Shown: positions 42,422 to 54,439, counted from the stretch's first letter. The stretch: DNA of 64,000 nucleotides from Piscinibacter defluvii (GCF_004011805.1 NZ_RCHJ01000015.1:176381-240380); one strand, 5' to 3'. Notes: generated by a model not told the origin, from the sequence alone. A program made the numbers and translations.

Positions 42422-43936
42422 ATGCTGCGCCTCGAGCTGGTCGACATCAGCAAGCAGTACCCGGCCGTCAAGGCCAACGACCGCGTCAACCTGCGCGTCA
42501 AGCCCGGCGAGATCCACGCCGTGCTGGGCGAGAACGGCGCGGGCAAGTCGACCATGATGAAGATGATCTACGGCGCGGTCCGCCCCGACGAGGGCGAGAT
42601 CCGCTGGAACGGCCAGAAGGTCGAGATCGCCTCGCCGGCGCAGGCCCGCCAGCTCGGCATCAGCATGGTCTACCAGCACTTCTCGCTGTTCGACACGCTG
42701 ACCGCGGCCGAGAACGTCTGGCTCGGCCTGGACAAGAGCCTCTCGCTCGCGGACGTGACGGCGCGCATCGGCCAGGTGGCCAAGAGCTACGGGCTGGACG
42801 TCGACCCGGCGCGCCCGGTGCACACGCTCTCGGTGGGCGAGCGCCAGCGCGTGGAGATCGTGCGCGCGCTGCTTACCAATCCCAAGCTGCTGATCCTCGA
42901 CGAGCCGACCTCGGTGCTGACGCCGCAGGCCGTGGAGACGCTGTTCGTCACGCTGCGACAACTCGCCGACGAGGGCTGCTCGATCCTCTACATCAGCCAC
43001 AAGCTCGACGAGATCCGCGCGCTGTGCCACCACTGCACGGTGCTGCGCGGCGGCAAGGTCACCGGCGAGGTCGACCCGACGCAGGAGACCAACGCCAGCC
43101 TGTCGCGCCTGATGATCGGCGCCGAGCCGCCCTCGCTGCAGCACATCCAGGCGAAGCTCGGCGGCACGGTGCTGGCAGTGAAGGGCCTGTCGGTGCCCAA
43201 GGCCGACCCGTTCGCCACCGCGCTGACGGACATCGGCTTCGAGGTGCGCGCCGGCGAGATCGTCGGCATCGCCGGCGTCTCCGGCAACGGCCAGCAGGAG
43301 CTGATGGCTGCGCTCTCGGGCGAGGACCTGCGCGCGCCGGCCGGCTCGATCACGCTGTTCGGCCAGGACATCGCGCACGACTCGCCGCGCCGCCGGCGCA
43401 AGGAAGGGCTGCACTTCGTGCCCGAGGAGCGCCTGGGCCGCGGTGCGGTGCCCACGCTCTCGCTGGCGCAGAACACGCTGCTGACGCGCACCGGCACGGT
43501 GGACCGCAGCGGCTGGATCCGCACCGGCGAGGTGAAGAAGCTCGCGGAGGACCTGATCCGCCGCTTCAACGTCAAGGCCGGCGGGCCGGAGGCGGCTGCG
43601 AAGTCGCTCTCGGGCGGCAACCTGCAGAAGTTCATCGTCGGTCGCGAGATCGATGCCAACCCGAAGCTGCTGATCGTCTCGCAGCCCACCTGGGGCGTGG
43701 ATGTCGGCGCCGCGGCGCAGATCCGCGGCGAGCTGCTGAAGCTGCGCGACGCCGGCTGCGCCGTGCTGGTGGTCAGCGAGGAGCTCGACGAGCTGTTCGA
43801 GATCTGCGACCGGCTGGTGGTCATCGCGCAGGGCCGGGTGTCGCCCAGCATTGCCACCTCGAAGGCCACCATCGAGATGATCGGCGAGTGGATGAGTGGT
43901 CTCTGGAACAAGGAGGCGCTCCATGCTGAAGCTTGA
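42422..43936 (+). CDS. Nucleoside ABC importer, tandem ATPase (YufO/NupA type)
   Basis: A 504-residue double ATPase. The first domain has Walker A GENGAGKST and signature LSVGERQRVEIVRAL. The second has the usual degenerate Walker A (GVSGNGQQEL) and an intact signature LSGGNLQKFIVGREI. This asymmetry is normal for the BMP/CUT2-type importers. GAAGGAGGAGA precedes the ATG. It overlaps the first permease gene by 14 bp and energises uptake together with the two permeases and the lipoprotein receptor. Confidence 0.93.
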   Translation: MLRLELVDISKQYPAVKANDRVNLRVKPGEIHAVLGENGAGKSTMMKMIYGAVRPDEGEIRWNGQKVEIASPAQARQLGISMVYQHFSLFDTLTAAENVWLGLDKSLSLADVTARIGQVAKSYGLDVDPARPVHTLSVGERQRVEIVRALLTNPKLLILDEPTSVLTPQAVETLFVTLRQLADEGCSILYISHKLDEIRALCHHCTVLRGGKVTGEVDPTQETNASLSRLMIGAEPPSLQHIQAKLGGTVLAVKGLSVPKADPFATALTDIGFEVRAGEIVGIAGVSGNGQQELMAALSGEDLRAPAGSITLFGQDIAHDSPRRRRKEGLHFVPEERLGRGAVPTLSLAQNTLLTRTGTVDRSGWIRTGEVKKLAEDLIRRFNVKAGGPEAAAKSLSGGNLQKFIVGREIDANPKLLIVSQPTWGVDVGAAAQIRGELLKLRDAGCAVLVVSEELDELFEICDRLVVIAQGRVSPSIATSKATIEMIGEWMSGLWNKEALHAEA

Positions 43937-45032
43937 AGCCCGCCCGGAAGCGTCGAAGTTCATGTCCATCGCCTCGCCGCTGCTGGCGCTGGCGATCACG
44001 GTCGTGATCGGCACCATCCTGTTCGTCGCACTCGGCAAGGACCCGGTGCGCGGCCTGCAGGTGTTTTTCGTCGAGCCGGTCAAGAGCCTGTACGCGCTCT
44101 CCGAGCTGGCGATGAAGGCCACGCCGCTGCTGCTGATCGCGCTCGGCCTGGCGGTGTGCTTCCGCTCGAACGTGTGGAACATCGGCGCCGAGGGCCAGTT
44201 CATCCTCGGGGCGATCTTCGCGAGCGGTGTGGCCATGCAGGCCACGCCCGACACCGGGCGCTGGATCGTCGTGCCGGTGCTGCTGGCCGGCGTGCTGGGC
44301 GGCATGGTGTGGGCCGGCATCGTGGCACTGCTGCGCGACCGCTTCAACGCCAGCGAGATCCTGGTCAGCCTGATGCTCGTGTACGTGGCCGACATGGTGC
44401 TCGGCTACCTCGTCTACGGGCCCTGGAAGGACCCGGCCGGCTACAACTTCCCGCAGACCATCACCTTCCTGAAGAGCACGCAGGTGCCCAAGCTGATGCA
44501 GGGCTTCCGCGTCAACATCGGCCTGCTGCTCGCGCTCGGCCTGGTCGCCGCGTTCTGGGTGCTGCTGTTCCGCACCTACGCCGGCTTCCAGCTGCAGGTG
44601 GGCGGTCTCGCGCCGGCGGCGGCACGCTACGCCGGCTTCTCGTCGCGCAAGGCGCTGTGGACGGCGCTGCTGCTCTCGGGCGGCATGGCCGGGCTGGCCG
44701 GTGGGCTCGAGGCCGCCGGACCGCTCGGCCAGCTGACGCCGCACGTGCCGGCGGGGTACGGGTTCGCCGCCATCATCGTGGCCTTCGTCGGTCGGCTGCA
44801 TCCGCTGGGCATCGTGTTCTCCGCCGTCCTGATGAGCATGTTCTACATCGGCGGCGAACTGGCGCAGTCGCGCCTCGGGCTGCCCAAGTCGCTGACCGGC
44901 GTGTTCCAGGGGCTGCTGCTGTTCACGCTGCTGGCCTGCGACACCCTGATCCACTACCGCATCCGCTGGAAGACGGCGCACGTGCCGGCGGCGAAAGCGG
45001 CCGTGGTGAACACGACCACGAAGGAGGCCTGA
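43923..45032 (+). CDS. Nucleoside ABC importer permease 1 (YufP type)
   Basis: A 369-residue inner-membrane permease. The family stretch CFRSNVWNIGAEGQFILGAIFASG and the coupling-loop region GGLAPAAARYAGFSSRKALWTALLLSGGMAGLAG are clear (given here as motifs within 170-270). AAGGAGG lies six bases upstream of the ATG at 43923, inside the end of the ATPase gene. It forms the channel with the product of the next gene. Confidence 0.92.
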   Translation: MLKLEARPEASKFMSIASPLLALAITVVIGTILFVALGKDPVRGLQVFFVEPVKSLYALSELAMKATPLLLIALGLAVCFRSNVWNIGAEGQFILGAIFASGVAMQATPDTGRWIVVPVLLAGVLGGMVWAGIVALLRDRFNASEILVSLMLVYVADMVLGYLVYGPWKDPAGYNFPQTITFLKSTQVPKLMQGFRVNIGLLLALGLVAAFWVLLFRTYAGFQLQVGGLAPAAARYAGFSSRKALWTALLLSGGMAGLAGGLEAAGPLGQLTPHVPAGYGFAAIIVAFVGRLHPLGIVFSAVLMSMFYIGGELAQSRLGLPKSLTGVFQGLLLFTLLACDTLIHYRIRWKTAHVPAAKAAVVNTTTKEA

Positions 45033-45033
45033 G

Positions 45034-45954
45034 ATGGACGCCTTCGCATTGCTCCTGGCCGCCACCTTCAACGCCGGCACCGTGCTGGCGATCGCCGCGC
45101 TCGGCCTCCTGATCAACGAACGTGCCGGCATCGTCAACCTCGGGGCCGAAGGCATGATGCTGGTGGCCGCGATCGCCGGTTTCGCCACCGCGGTGCACAC
45201 CGGCAACGACTGGCTCGCCTTCGGCGCCGGCGCGCTGGCCGGCGCGCTGATGGCCGCGGCCTTCGGCGTGCTGGTGATCTGGCTGAACACCAACCAGTAC
45301 GCCACCGGCCTGGCCCTGAGCCTGTTCGGGGCCGGCTTCTCGGCCTTCGCGGGCATCGCCTACACGCAGGAGAAGCTGTCCGAGCGGCCGCATTTCGAGA
45401 TCCCGTTCCTGGCCGACATCCCGTTCGTCGGGCCGGCCGTGTTCAAGCAGCATCCGATGGTGTACTTCGCCGTCGCGCTGACGCTCGGGCTGGCGTGGTT
45501 CCTGTACCGCTCCCGCGCCGGGCTGGTGCTGCGCGCGGTCGGCGAGTCGCCCGAATCGGCCCACGCACTCGGCTACCCGGTGCGCCGCATCCGCCTGCTG
45601 GCGGTGGTGGTGGGCGGGGCGCTGTGCGGTGTCGCCGGGGCCTACATCTCGGTGATCTACACGCCGCTGTGGGTCGAGGGCATGATCGCCGGCAAGGGCT
45701 GGATCGCGCTCGCGCTCACCACCTTCGCCACCTGGCGACCGGCACGTGTCTTGCTCGGTGCCTACCTGTTCGGCGGCGTCACCATGCTGCAATTCCACCT
45801 GCAGGGCGAGGGCGTGCAGGTGCCGAGCCAGTTCCTGACCATGCTGCCCTATGTCGCGACCATCGTCGTGCTGGTGCTGATCTCGCGCAACGCCAATTTC
45901 ATCAAGGTCAACATGCCCGCGTCGATCGGCAAGCCCTTCTTCCCGGGCTCGTGA
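45034..45954 (+). CDS. Nucleoside ABC importer permease 2 (YufQ type)
   Basis: A 306-residue permease, eight to ten spans, with INERAGIVNLGAEGMMLVAA and the loop AVGESPESAHALGYPVRRIR, both typical of the second BMP-type permease. It starts one base after the first permease stop. A 58-bp gap with a CCTCGGAGG-type ribosome binding site then leads to the receptor gene. Confidence 0.93.
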   Translation: MDAFALLLAATFNAGTVLAIAALGLLINERAGIVNLGAEGMMLVAAIAGFATAVHTGNDWLAFGAGALAGALMAAAFGVLVIWLNTNQYATGLALSLFGAGFSAFAGIAYTQEKLSERPHFEIPFLADIPFVGPAVFKQHPMVYFAVALTLGLAWFLYRSRAGLVLRAVGESPESAHALGYPVRRIRLLAVVVGGALCGVAGAYISVIYTPLWVEGMIAGKGWIALALTTFATWRPARVLLGAYLFGGVTMLQFHLQGEGVQVPSQFLTMLPYVATIVVLVLISRNANFIKVNMPASIGKPFFPGS

Positions 45955-46012
45955 CGCACCGGATAATCCGCGTTTCCCGATACCACCCCCAGACCATTCC
46001 CTCGGAGGTTTC

Positions 46013-47187
46013 ATGACTCTCGATTCGAAGCGCTCGCTGCTGAAGCTGGCCGGCTGGTCCTCGCTGGCCGCGCTGGCCGCCCTGGCCGGTTGCGGCAAGA
46101 AGGAGGAGCCGGCACCGGCTGCCGCGCCGGCACCGGTGGCCGAGGCCCCCGCGAGCGCCGCCGCCCCCGCCAAGCCCGAGCCGCTGAAGATCGCCTTCGC
46201 CTACGTCGGCCCGGTGGGCGACGGCGGCTGGACCTTCGCGCACGACAACGGCCGCAAGGCGGTCGAGAAGGAGTTCGGCGACAAGGTGATCACCAGCTTC
46301 GTCGAGAAGGTGCCCGAGGCGGCCGACGCCGAGCGTGTGTTCCGCGACATGGCCGGCCAGGGCAACAAGCTGATCTTCGGCACCACCTTCGGCTACATGG
46401 AGCCGATGCTCAAGGTCGCGGCCGACCTGAAGGACGTGAAGTTCGAGCATGCCACCGGCTACAAGCAGGCCGAGAACATGCGCACCTACGACAGCCGCAC
46501 CTACGAGGGCGCGTACATGGCCGGCATCATCGCCGGCGGCATGACGAAGTCCAACACGCTGGGCGTGGTCGGCTCGATCCCGATTCCCGAGGTGATCCGC
46601 AACATCAACAGCTTCACCCTCGGCGCGCAGAGCGTGAACCCGAAGATCAAGACCAAGGTGGTCTGGGTCAACGAGTGGTTCAACCCGCCCAAGGAGACCG
46701 AGGCCGCGCAGTCGCTGATCAACGGCGGCGCCGACGTGCTGTTCCAGAACACCGATTCGTCGGCCGTGCTGCAGACCGCCGGCAAGGCCAAGAAGTACGC
46801 CTTCGGCTGGGACAGCGACATGAGCGCCTACTCGCCCGAGGCGCACCTGGCCTCGGCGATCATCAACTGGGGCCCGTACTACATCAAGGCCACGAAGGAC
46901 GCGCTCGAAGGCACCTGGAAGGGCAACGAGGCCTCGTGGTGGGGCGTCAAGGAAGGGACGATCGACATCGTTTCGATCTCCGACAAGGTGCCCGCCGAGA
47001 TCAAGACCAAGGTCGAGACCGTCAAGGCCGGCCTGAAGGACGGCAGCTTCGCGATCTGGAAGGGCCCGATCGTCGGCCAGGACGGCAAGGAAGTGCTGAA
47101 GAAGGACGAGGTCGCCGACGACAAGTGGCTCGGCGGCATCAAGTTCTACGTCAAGGGCGTCGAAGGCAAGGTGCCGGGCGACAAGTG

Positions 47188-47188
<1 letters not shown>
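46013..47188 (+). CDS. BMP-family nucleoside-binding lipoprotein
   Basis: The 391-residue receptor of the importer. The lipobox LAGC puts the lipidated cysteine at residue 27; an Ala/Pro-rich tether (about 30-55) follows. The BMP fold begins LKIAFAYVGPVGDGGWTFAHD, with the nucleoside-stacking aromatic and acidic residues in FGYMEPM and AFGWDSDMSAYSPE. It overlaps the Rieske oxygenase gene start (TGATG). Likely ligands are purine nucleosides such as adenosine, inosine or guanosine; this fits the surrounding deaminase and xanthine dehydrogenase genes. Confidence 0.92.
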
Positions 47189-49489
<2,301 letters not shown>

Positions 49490-49532
49490 GCGGAACTCCG
49501 TCGGTCCGGGATGCGACGGATTCTGCATCAAA

Positions 49533-49547
49533 TGAGAATCATTCTCA
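49533..49547. promoter_or_regulatory. Fur box
   Basis: TGAGAATCATTCTCA is a perfect 7-1-7 palindrome that fits the Fur consensus TGAnAATnATTnTCA. Only the 99-residue gene at 49190-49489 can be its target; the gene on the other side (49571-50209) ends, rather than begins, next to it. This is the only Fur site I noticed in the window. Confidence 0.85.
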
Positions 49548-49570
49548 AATAGGCCTGCCCGCCGGCGGGG

Positions 49571-50209
49571 TCAGTAGCCCACCGTGAAGCGGCGCCGGCG
49601 ATGCGCCGGCCGCTCCAGCTCGTCGAGCATCGCCACCGCGTAGTCGGCCACCGAGATGTGGCTGCGGCCGTCCGCGTCCACCAGCAGCTGGTCGCCGCCG
49701 AGGCGGAAGCGGCCGGTGCGCGGCCCGGGCTCGAGGTGGGCCGACGGGCTGAGCATGGTCCAGTCGAGCGTCGGCTCGTCGCGCAGCAGGTTCAGCACGT
49801 CGCGCGCACCGGCGGCGGTGCCGTGCCACTGGGCCGGGAAGTCGGGCGAGTCGAGCAGGATCCTGCCCGGCGCGATCTCCAGGCTCGCCGCGCCGCCCAC
49901 CACCAGCAGGCGCGCCAGCCCGGCCTGCTTCGCGGCGGCGATGACCGAGCGCATGCCGGCCACGTAGTAGCCGCGCACGTCGGCCTGCGCATGGCCGCTG
50001 AAGGCGCTCAGCGCCGCGTCCTTGCCGCGCAGCTGCGCTGCCAGCGCGGCACCGTCGTTGACGTCGACGCGCTCGACCGCCAGGCGCTCGCGCGCGGCGA
50101 TCTTCTCGGGGCGGGTCACCAGCGCGGTCACGTGGTGGCCGCGCTGCAGGGCTTCGGCCAGCAGCGCCGAGCCGATGAAGCCGCTGGCGCCGATCAGGGC
50201 GATGTTCAT
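49571..50209 (-). CDS. NAD(P)-binding NmrA/atypical SDR protein
   Basis: A 212-residue Rossmann protein with the nucleotide motif IALIGASGFIGSALL and the segment VGGAASLEIAPG; the classical Tyr-x3-Lys is missing, as usual for the YwnB/NmrA-like group. AAGGAG precedes the ATG. It diverges from the LysR gene at 50321, and the regulator probably controls it through the repeat at 50294-50312. Substrate unknown; such proteins are often induced by quinones or aldehydes. Confidence 0.85.
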   Translation of the reverse strand: MNIALIGASGFIGSALLAEALQRGHHVTALVTRPEKIAARERLAVERVDVNDGAALAAQLRGKDAALSAFSGHAQADVRGYYVAGMRSVIAAAKQAGLARLLVVGGAASLEIAPGRILLDSPDFPAQWHGTAAGARDVLNLLRDEPTLDWTMLSPSAHLEPGPRTGRFRLGGDQLLVDADGRSHISVADYAVAMLDELERPAHRRRRFTVGY

Positions 50210-50293
50210 GGGAACTCCTTCGTGGGGGATGCAGGACGGGTGTCATCCTCGCGGCCTTCATTGGCACGATCAACCGTCACAATCGGAACGTAC

Positions 50294-50312
50294 TGTCATC
50301 GTTTCGACGACA
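50294..50312. promoter_or_regulatory. Candidate LysR operator between the SDR and LysR genes
   Basis: TGTCATCGTTTCGACGACA is an inverted repeat with eight-base arms (seven of eight paired) around TTT, and includes a T-n11-A core. It ends eight bases before the LysR ATG, a usual position for an autoregulatory site. Confidence 0.4.
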
Positions 50313-50320
50313 ATCTCGGC

Positions 50321-51247
50321 ATGACCTTCCGCCACGCCGTCGACCTGAACGCGCTGCGCAGCGTGGCCGCGGTGGCCGAGGCCGGCGGCTTCACCGCGGC
50401 GGCCGAGCGCCTGGGCACGAGCAAGGCGCGTGTCAGCCAGGACGTCGCCCGGCTCGAGGCCCGGCTCGGCGCCGGGCTGTTCGTGCGCACCACGCGCCGC
50501 ACCACGCTCACCGAGGCCGGCGAGGCGCTGCTGCGCGAGGGCCTGGCGCCGCTGCGCCAGCTGGAGTCGGCACTGGCCACGCTGGGCCAGCCGCGCGGCG
50601 CCGGGCTCTCCGGCAGCCTGCGCATCGCCAGCACCGCGGAGTACGCCAGCCTGTCCCTGGCAAAGGCCGTGGCCGAATTCGCGGCCCTGCATCCGGCGCT
50701 GCAGATCGAGCTGCGCAGCAGCGACCGGGTGGTCGACCTGGTGGCCGAGGGCATCGACCTGGCCCTGCGCATCGGCTGGCTGCGCGACTCGACGCTGCGC
50801 GCGCGGCGCCTGGGCGATTTCGAGCAGCACCTGGTGGCGGCGCCGGCCTACCTGGCGCGCCGCGGCGCGCCACGCCGTCCGGAAGACCTGGCCGGCCACG
50901 ACTGGGTCGCGCTGACGCTGTTGCGCAGCCCGCTCACCTGGACCTTCGTCTCCCCCGGCGGCCAGCGCCGCACGGTGCGCATGGCCAGCCGGCTGCGCAG
51001 CGACGCCTCGCTCTCGCTGCGTGCGCTGGTCGAGGCCGGTGCCGGCATCAGCGTGATGGACCAGTTCAACGCCGAGGCCGGGGTGCGCGCCGGCACGCTG
51101 GTGCGCCTGCTGCCGCAATGGCAGCTGCCCAGCGGCGGCATCCACGCCGTGTGGGCGCCGGGCCGGCACACGCCGCCGAAGGTGCGCGCCTTCGTCGATT
51201 TCTACGCCGCGTGGATGGCGCGGCGCAATGCCGATCAGAAGTCGTGA
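50321..51247 (+). CDS. LysR-family regulator
   Basis: A 308-residue LysR protein. The helix-turn-helix (residues 8-66, GGFTAAAERLGTSKARVSQDV) is followed by the type-2 periplasmic-binding-like domain with SSDRVVDLVAEGIDLALRIG, a stretch typical of the AaeR/DsdC-like branch whose members regulate neighbouring oxidoreductases. It diverges from the SDR gene. Its 3' end overlaps the convergent porin gene by 13 bp. Confidence 0.9.
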   Translation: MTFRHAVDLNALRSVAAVAEAGGFTAAAERLGTSKARVSQDVARLEARLGAGLFVRTTRRTTLTEAGEALLREGLAPLRQLESALATLGQPRGAGLSGSLRIASTAEYASLSLAKAVAEFAALHPALQIELRSSDRVVDLVAEGIDLALRIGWLRDSTLRARRLGDFEQHLVAAPAYLARRGAPRRPEDLAGHDWVALTLLRSPLTWTFVSPGGQRRTVRMASRLRSDASLSLRALVEAGAGISVMDQFNAEAGVRAGTLVRLLPQWQLPSGGIHAVWAPGRHTPPKVRAFVDFYAAWMARRNADQKS

Positions 51248-52332
51248 CGCAGGCCGAACTCGAGGCCTGTCGACGCCTTGCCGCCGAAGTAGTTCGGCGC
51301 GGTCGGATTGCCGCTGGTGGCCGGTCCGCCGGCGATGGCGAAGGCCGCGCCCCCCTGGTTGTCGATGCGCGCGACATGCCCGTACAGCGCACTGCGCTTG
51401 GACAGGTTGTAGACGTAGCCGGCACCGAACAGCCTGGCGTCGTTGGCGTCCGCGACGCCCTTCTGATCGGCGCGCACGTGGGTCAGCTTGACCACGCCCG
51501 GCCCGACCGGAATCACCGCGCCGAGTTGCGTGTTGACGGTCTTGTCCGCGCCGAACACCCAGCGCCGCTGCGCGAGGCTCAGCTTCACGACGCCGAAGTC
51601 GTAGGACGCCCCGAGCACCTGGTCCTTGAACGACCGGTTGGCCGTCGAGTTGCGCGTCGTGAACTGTGCCGCGGCGAGGTTGAATCCCGCGCCGGCCCAG
51701 CCGAGCCGGAAGCCGTTGCCGCGCGTGAAGCCGGCCGCGGTCGCGCCGCCTTCGCCGGCCGTCACGATCAGCTGGCCGTAGACCCCGCCCAGGTTCGCCG
51801 GCAGGAAGTACTCCGCTGCATTGCTGACGCGCAGCGTCGGGTTGGCTGCCTGCGCGTCCGGCAGCGTGCCGAAGGCCTGGCCGAGCGCACGCGACCCGGC
51901 GAAGGAGCGGAAGCTGTTGGCGCCCGCGATGCCCAGCGTCGCGAACGGATCGAAGCCGCTCCACACCAGGTGCGTGGGCACCCAGTCGCGCCCGAGTCGC
52001 ACTTCGCCGAAGCGTGCGTGCGTCAGGCCGACGGTCGAGCGGCGGTCCCAGAACTGGCCCGCGGGTGTCGCCGCGCCGGCGCCACCGGTGTCGGCCAGGA
52101 GCGTGCCGTCGAGATAGAAGCCGGCGGCGAGGCCGCCGCCCAGGTCTTCCTGTCCGCGCACGATCAGCTTGCTCGTGGAGTTGGAGCCGCTGACCTGCGA
52201 GCTGATGCTGCCCAGCGTGTCGTTGCGCACCTGGCGCACGGCCACGTCGAGCGTGCCGGACAGGGTGACGGAGGATTGGGCGAGCGCGCTCGCGCCCAGG
52301 CCGGCCAGCGCGGCCGCCAGAACGGTGTTCAT
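51235..52332 (-). CDS. General porin, Burkholderiales type
   Basis: A 365-residue outer-membrane porin. Signal cleavage after ALA (residue 18); the mature start SSVTLSGTLDVAVRQV and the repeated strands DLGGGLAAGFYLDG, DRRSTVGLTHARFGEVRLGRD and the final GLEFGLRHDF are characteristic of betaproteobacterial 16-strand porins. AAGGAGA lies eight bases upstream. It is the last gene of the dapA-like/Bug/porin operon, 32 bp after the Bug gene, so it probably provides outer-membrane passage for the same solute. Confidence 0.92.
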   Translation of the reverse strand: MNTVLAAALAGLGASALAQSSVTLSGTLDVAVRQVRNDTLGSISSQVSGSNSTSKLIVRGQEDLGGGLAAGFYLDGTLLADTGGAGAATPAGQFWDRRSTVGLTHARFGEVRLGRDWVPTHLVWSGFDPFATLGIAGANSFRSFAGSRALGQAFGTLPDAQAANPTLRVSNAAEYFLPANLGGVYGQLIVTAGEGGATAAGFTRGNGFRLGWAGAGFNLAAAQFTTRNSTANRSFKDQVLGASYDFGVVKLSLAQRRWVFGADKTVNTQLGAVIPVGPGVVKLTHVRADQKGVADANDARLFGAGYVYNLSKRSALYGHVARIDNQGGAAFAIAGGPATSGNPTAPNYFGGKASTGLEFGLRHDF

Positions 52333-52364
52333 CGGAAGGTCTCCTTGGTGTGTCGGGTGGCGGC

Positions 52365-53339
52365 CTACTCGGGGCGGTAGCCGGCGTTCTTCAGCAGCTC
52401 GGCGCCTTGCGCCACGTCCGCGGCGACGAAGCGCCGGAACTGCTCGACGCTCTCGTTGACGGGATCGATGCCCAGGCTCGCGTAGGCGCCGGAGCGGCCG
52501 AGTTCCGTCACGGCCTGGTTGATCGCGCCGTTCAGGGTGGCGATGCGATCGGCCGGGGTGTCCTTCGGCGCCCACACGCCGTACCACGAGGTGTAGGCGA
52601 ACTTCGCCAGCCCGCTCTCCTGCACGGTGGGCACCTCGGGCGCGAGCGGGCTGCGTTTCGTCGACGTGATCGCGATCGGCCGCACCTTGCCGCTCTTGGC
52701 CAGCGGCAGCAGCGAGATCATCGAGTCCATCAGCAGGTTGACATGCCCGCCGCCGACATCGACGAGCGCCGGCTGCGTGCCCTTGTAGGGCACGTAGCTG
52801 AACTTGACGCCGCCTTGCTGGGCCAGCAGCAGCGTGGCCAGGTGGCTGGGCGCGCCGGCCGCGGGGATCGCCGCCATCCAGCTCTCGGGCTTGGCCTTGG
52901 CCGCCGCCAGCACCTCGGCCAGGCTGCGCTCGGGCAGCTGCGGCGCGATCACCAGCATCAGCGGCGCCTCGCCGACCCGCGCCACCGGCGCGAAGTCGGT
53001 CTGCGGGTCGTAGGGCGGGCTGCTCAGCACCTGCTTCGCGAGCACATGGGTCGCGGCGGAGAACAGCAGCGTGTAGCCGTCGGCCGGGGCGGTCTGCACC
53101 GCCTTGCCGCCGATGCTGCCGCTCGCGCCGGCCTTGTTCTCGACGATCACCGTCAGCCCCAGCTGCTTGCGCAGCTGTTCGCCGAGCAGCCGGGCCGCGT
53201 TGTCGACCCCGCCGCCGGCCGCGAAGGGCACGACGATCTTCAGCGTCTTGTCGCGCTCGGGGAACTTGGCCGTGCCCTGTGCGCCGGCCGGCAGGGCCGG
53301 GCACAGCAGCAGCGCGGCCAGCGTGCTGAGCAGTCGCAT
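52365..53339 (-). CDS. Bug-family solute receptor of the dapA-like operon
   Basis: A 324-residue Bug protein. The signal peptide ends at AGA-Q (after residue 20). Signatures are LKIVVPFAAGGGVDNAARLL, VIVENKAGASGSIGG and YVPYKGTQPALVDV. It sits between the aldolase-type gene (38 bp upstream) and the porin gene, the third Bug receptor of the window without TctA/TctB. It may bind the substrate of the aldolase-fold enzyme. Confidence 0.92.
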   Translation of the reverse strand: MRLLSTLAALLLCPALPAGAQGTAKFPERDKTLKIVVPFAAGGGVDNAARLLGEQLRKQLGLTVIVENKAGASGSIGGKAVQTAPADGYTLLFSAATHVLAKQVLSSPPYDPQTDFAPVARVGEAPLMLVIAPQLPERSLAEVLAAAKAKPESWMAAIPAAGAPSHLATLLLAQQGGVKFSYVPYKGTQPALVDVGGGHVNLLMDSMISLLPLAKSGKVRPIAITSTKRSPLAPEVPTVQESGLAKFAYTSWYGVWAPKDTPADRIATLNGAINQAVTELGRSGAYASLGIDPVNESVEQFRRFVAADVAQGAELLKNAGYRPE

Positions 53340-53377
53340 GTCGTCTCCTGGTGGTGTCGTGATCGGCCGCGTCGGGC

Positions 53378-54307
53378 TCAGCGCACCCGGCCCAGGCCGG
53401 CTGCACGCATCGCCTCGGCGATCTCCTGCTCGGCGCCCTCGGCCAGCGGCAGCAGCGGCGAGCGCACCGTGGCGTGGTCGAGGATGCCGCGTGCCACCAG
53501 CGCCCACTTCAGCGCGACCGAGCCTTCCATGTGCGAGCCGCGGTGGTAGACGTTGGCGGTGACGGGCAGCAGGCGGTCGTGCAGTTCGCGCGCCTTCTTG
53601 TAGTCCTTGGCCTTGCCCGCGGCGATCATCTCGATCAGCGGCTCGGGCGCGATGCCGCCGTAACCGACCAGCGCGCCGTCGACGTCGAACATGGTGTGCA
53701 GCAGGTACTCGTCGTGGCAGGTGAAGACCTGCAGGTTCGGACGCTCCTTGCGGATCACCGGGATCTCGCGGTCCCAGCGCTTCATGTTGCGCACGCCGTT
53801 CTTCATCGCGAACACGCCCGGTTGCGCGGCGATGTCGAGCATGGTCTCCAGGCTGTAGGTGGCCTTGGTCACGTCGGGGTACTGGAACAGGATCAGCGGC
53901 AGGCCGCTGGCCTCGTAGATGGCGCGGTAGCGGTCCTGCGGCGCGCCTTTCTGGTAGCCGAAGCGCAGCCAGCCGTGCGAGGGGTAGACCAGGCCGGCCG
54001 AGGCGCCGGCCTTGACGGCACGCTTGGCCTCCTCGGCCGCGACCTGGGTGCCTTCGAGCGTGATGCCGGCAATGATCGGCAGGCGGCCGCCGACCGATTC
54101 CTTGAAGGCCTCGATGACTTTGAACTGTTCGTCACGCTCGAGGAAGGTGCCTTCGCCGGCGTGGCCGAGCACGGTCAGGCCGGTGACGCCGGGCACGCTG
54201 GCGAGCCAGGAGCCGAGGCGCTGGATGGCCGCGTAGTCGACCGCGCCGTCGCGGGTGAAGGGGGTGATGGGAGCGGGAACCAGGCCGCGCAGATCAGGGG
54301 CGTTCAT
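53378..54307 (-). CDS. Dihydrodipicolinate synthase-family aldolase/dehydratase, substrate unknown
   Basis: A 309-residue TIM-barrel Schiff-base enzyme: Lys in GVFAMKNGV and Tyr in LILFQYPDV are present. The loop that is GTTGE in true DapA reads GHAGE (48-52), so lysine biosynthesis is very unlikely, and it also differs from the GGTGE of KdgD in this window. A different 2-keto acid is therefore expected. The ATG at 54307 follows AAAGGA; an in-frame start at 54355 would run into the LysR-facing promoter region. It heads the operon with Bug and porin genes and diverges from the LysR gene at 54440. Confidence 0.85.
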   Translation of the reverse strand: MNAPDLRGLVPAPITPFTRDGAVDYAAIQRLGSWLASVPGVTGLTVLGHAGEGTFLERDEQFKVIEAFKESVGGRLPIIAGITLEGTQVAAEEAKRAVKAGASAGLVYPSHGWLRFGYQKGAPQDRYRAIYEASGLPLILFQYPDVTKATYSLETMLDIAAQPGVFAMKNGVRNMKRWDREIPVIRKERPNLQVFTCHDEYLLHTMFDVDGALVGYGGIAPEPLIEMIAAGKAKDYKKARELHDRLLPVTANVYHRGSHMEGSVALKWALVARGILDHATVRSPLLPLAEGAEQEIAEAMRAAGLGRVR

Positions 54308-54367
54308 GGGAGTGTCCTTTCGGTGGGGGGAGGTTTCGGGCTGCGGTAGGGTCACTTTAGGGACCGA

Positions 54368-54377
54368 GCAGATCTGC
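54368..54377. promoter_or_regulatory. Palindrome in the dapA-like/LysR divergent region
   Basis: GCAGATCTGC is a perfect ten-base palindrome, 61 bp upstream of the dapA-like gene and 62 bp upstream of the LysR gene. Three TTCAGR copies follow at 54390, 54399 and 54413. Either could be the LysR site; the evidence is position and symmetry only. Confidence 0.3.
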
Positions 54378-54439
54378 GGCTAGATAGAATTCAGAGCTTT
54401 CAGACTTGCCATTTCAGGCATATCACGGGGAGCCCGCCC

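Noticed and set aside
42422..43936. Degenerate second Walker A in the tandem ATPase as a sign of decay
   Set aside because: This degeneracy is normal for the second half of BMP/CUT2-type importer ATPases.
53378..54307. Annotation as DapA or as a second KdgD
   Set aside because: The active-site loop GHAGE differs from both GTTGE (DapA) and GGTGE (the KdgD at 23142), and no lysine or aldarate genes adjoin.
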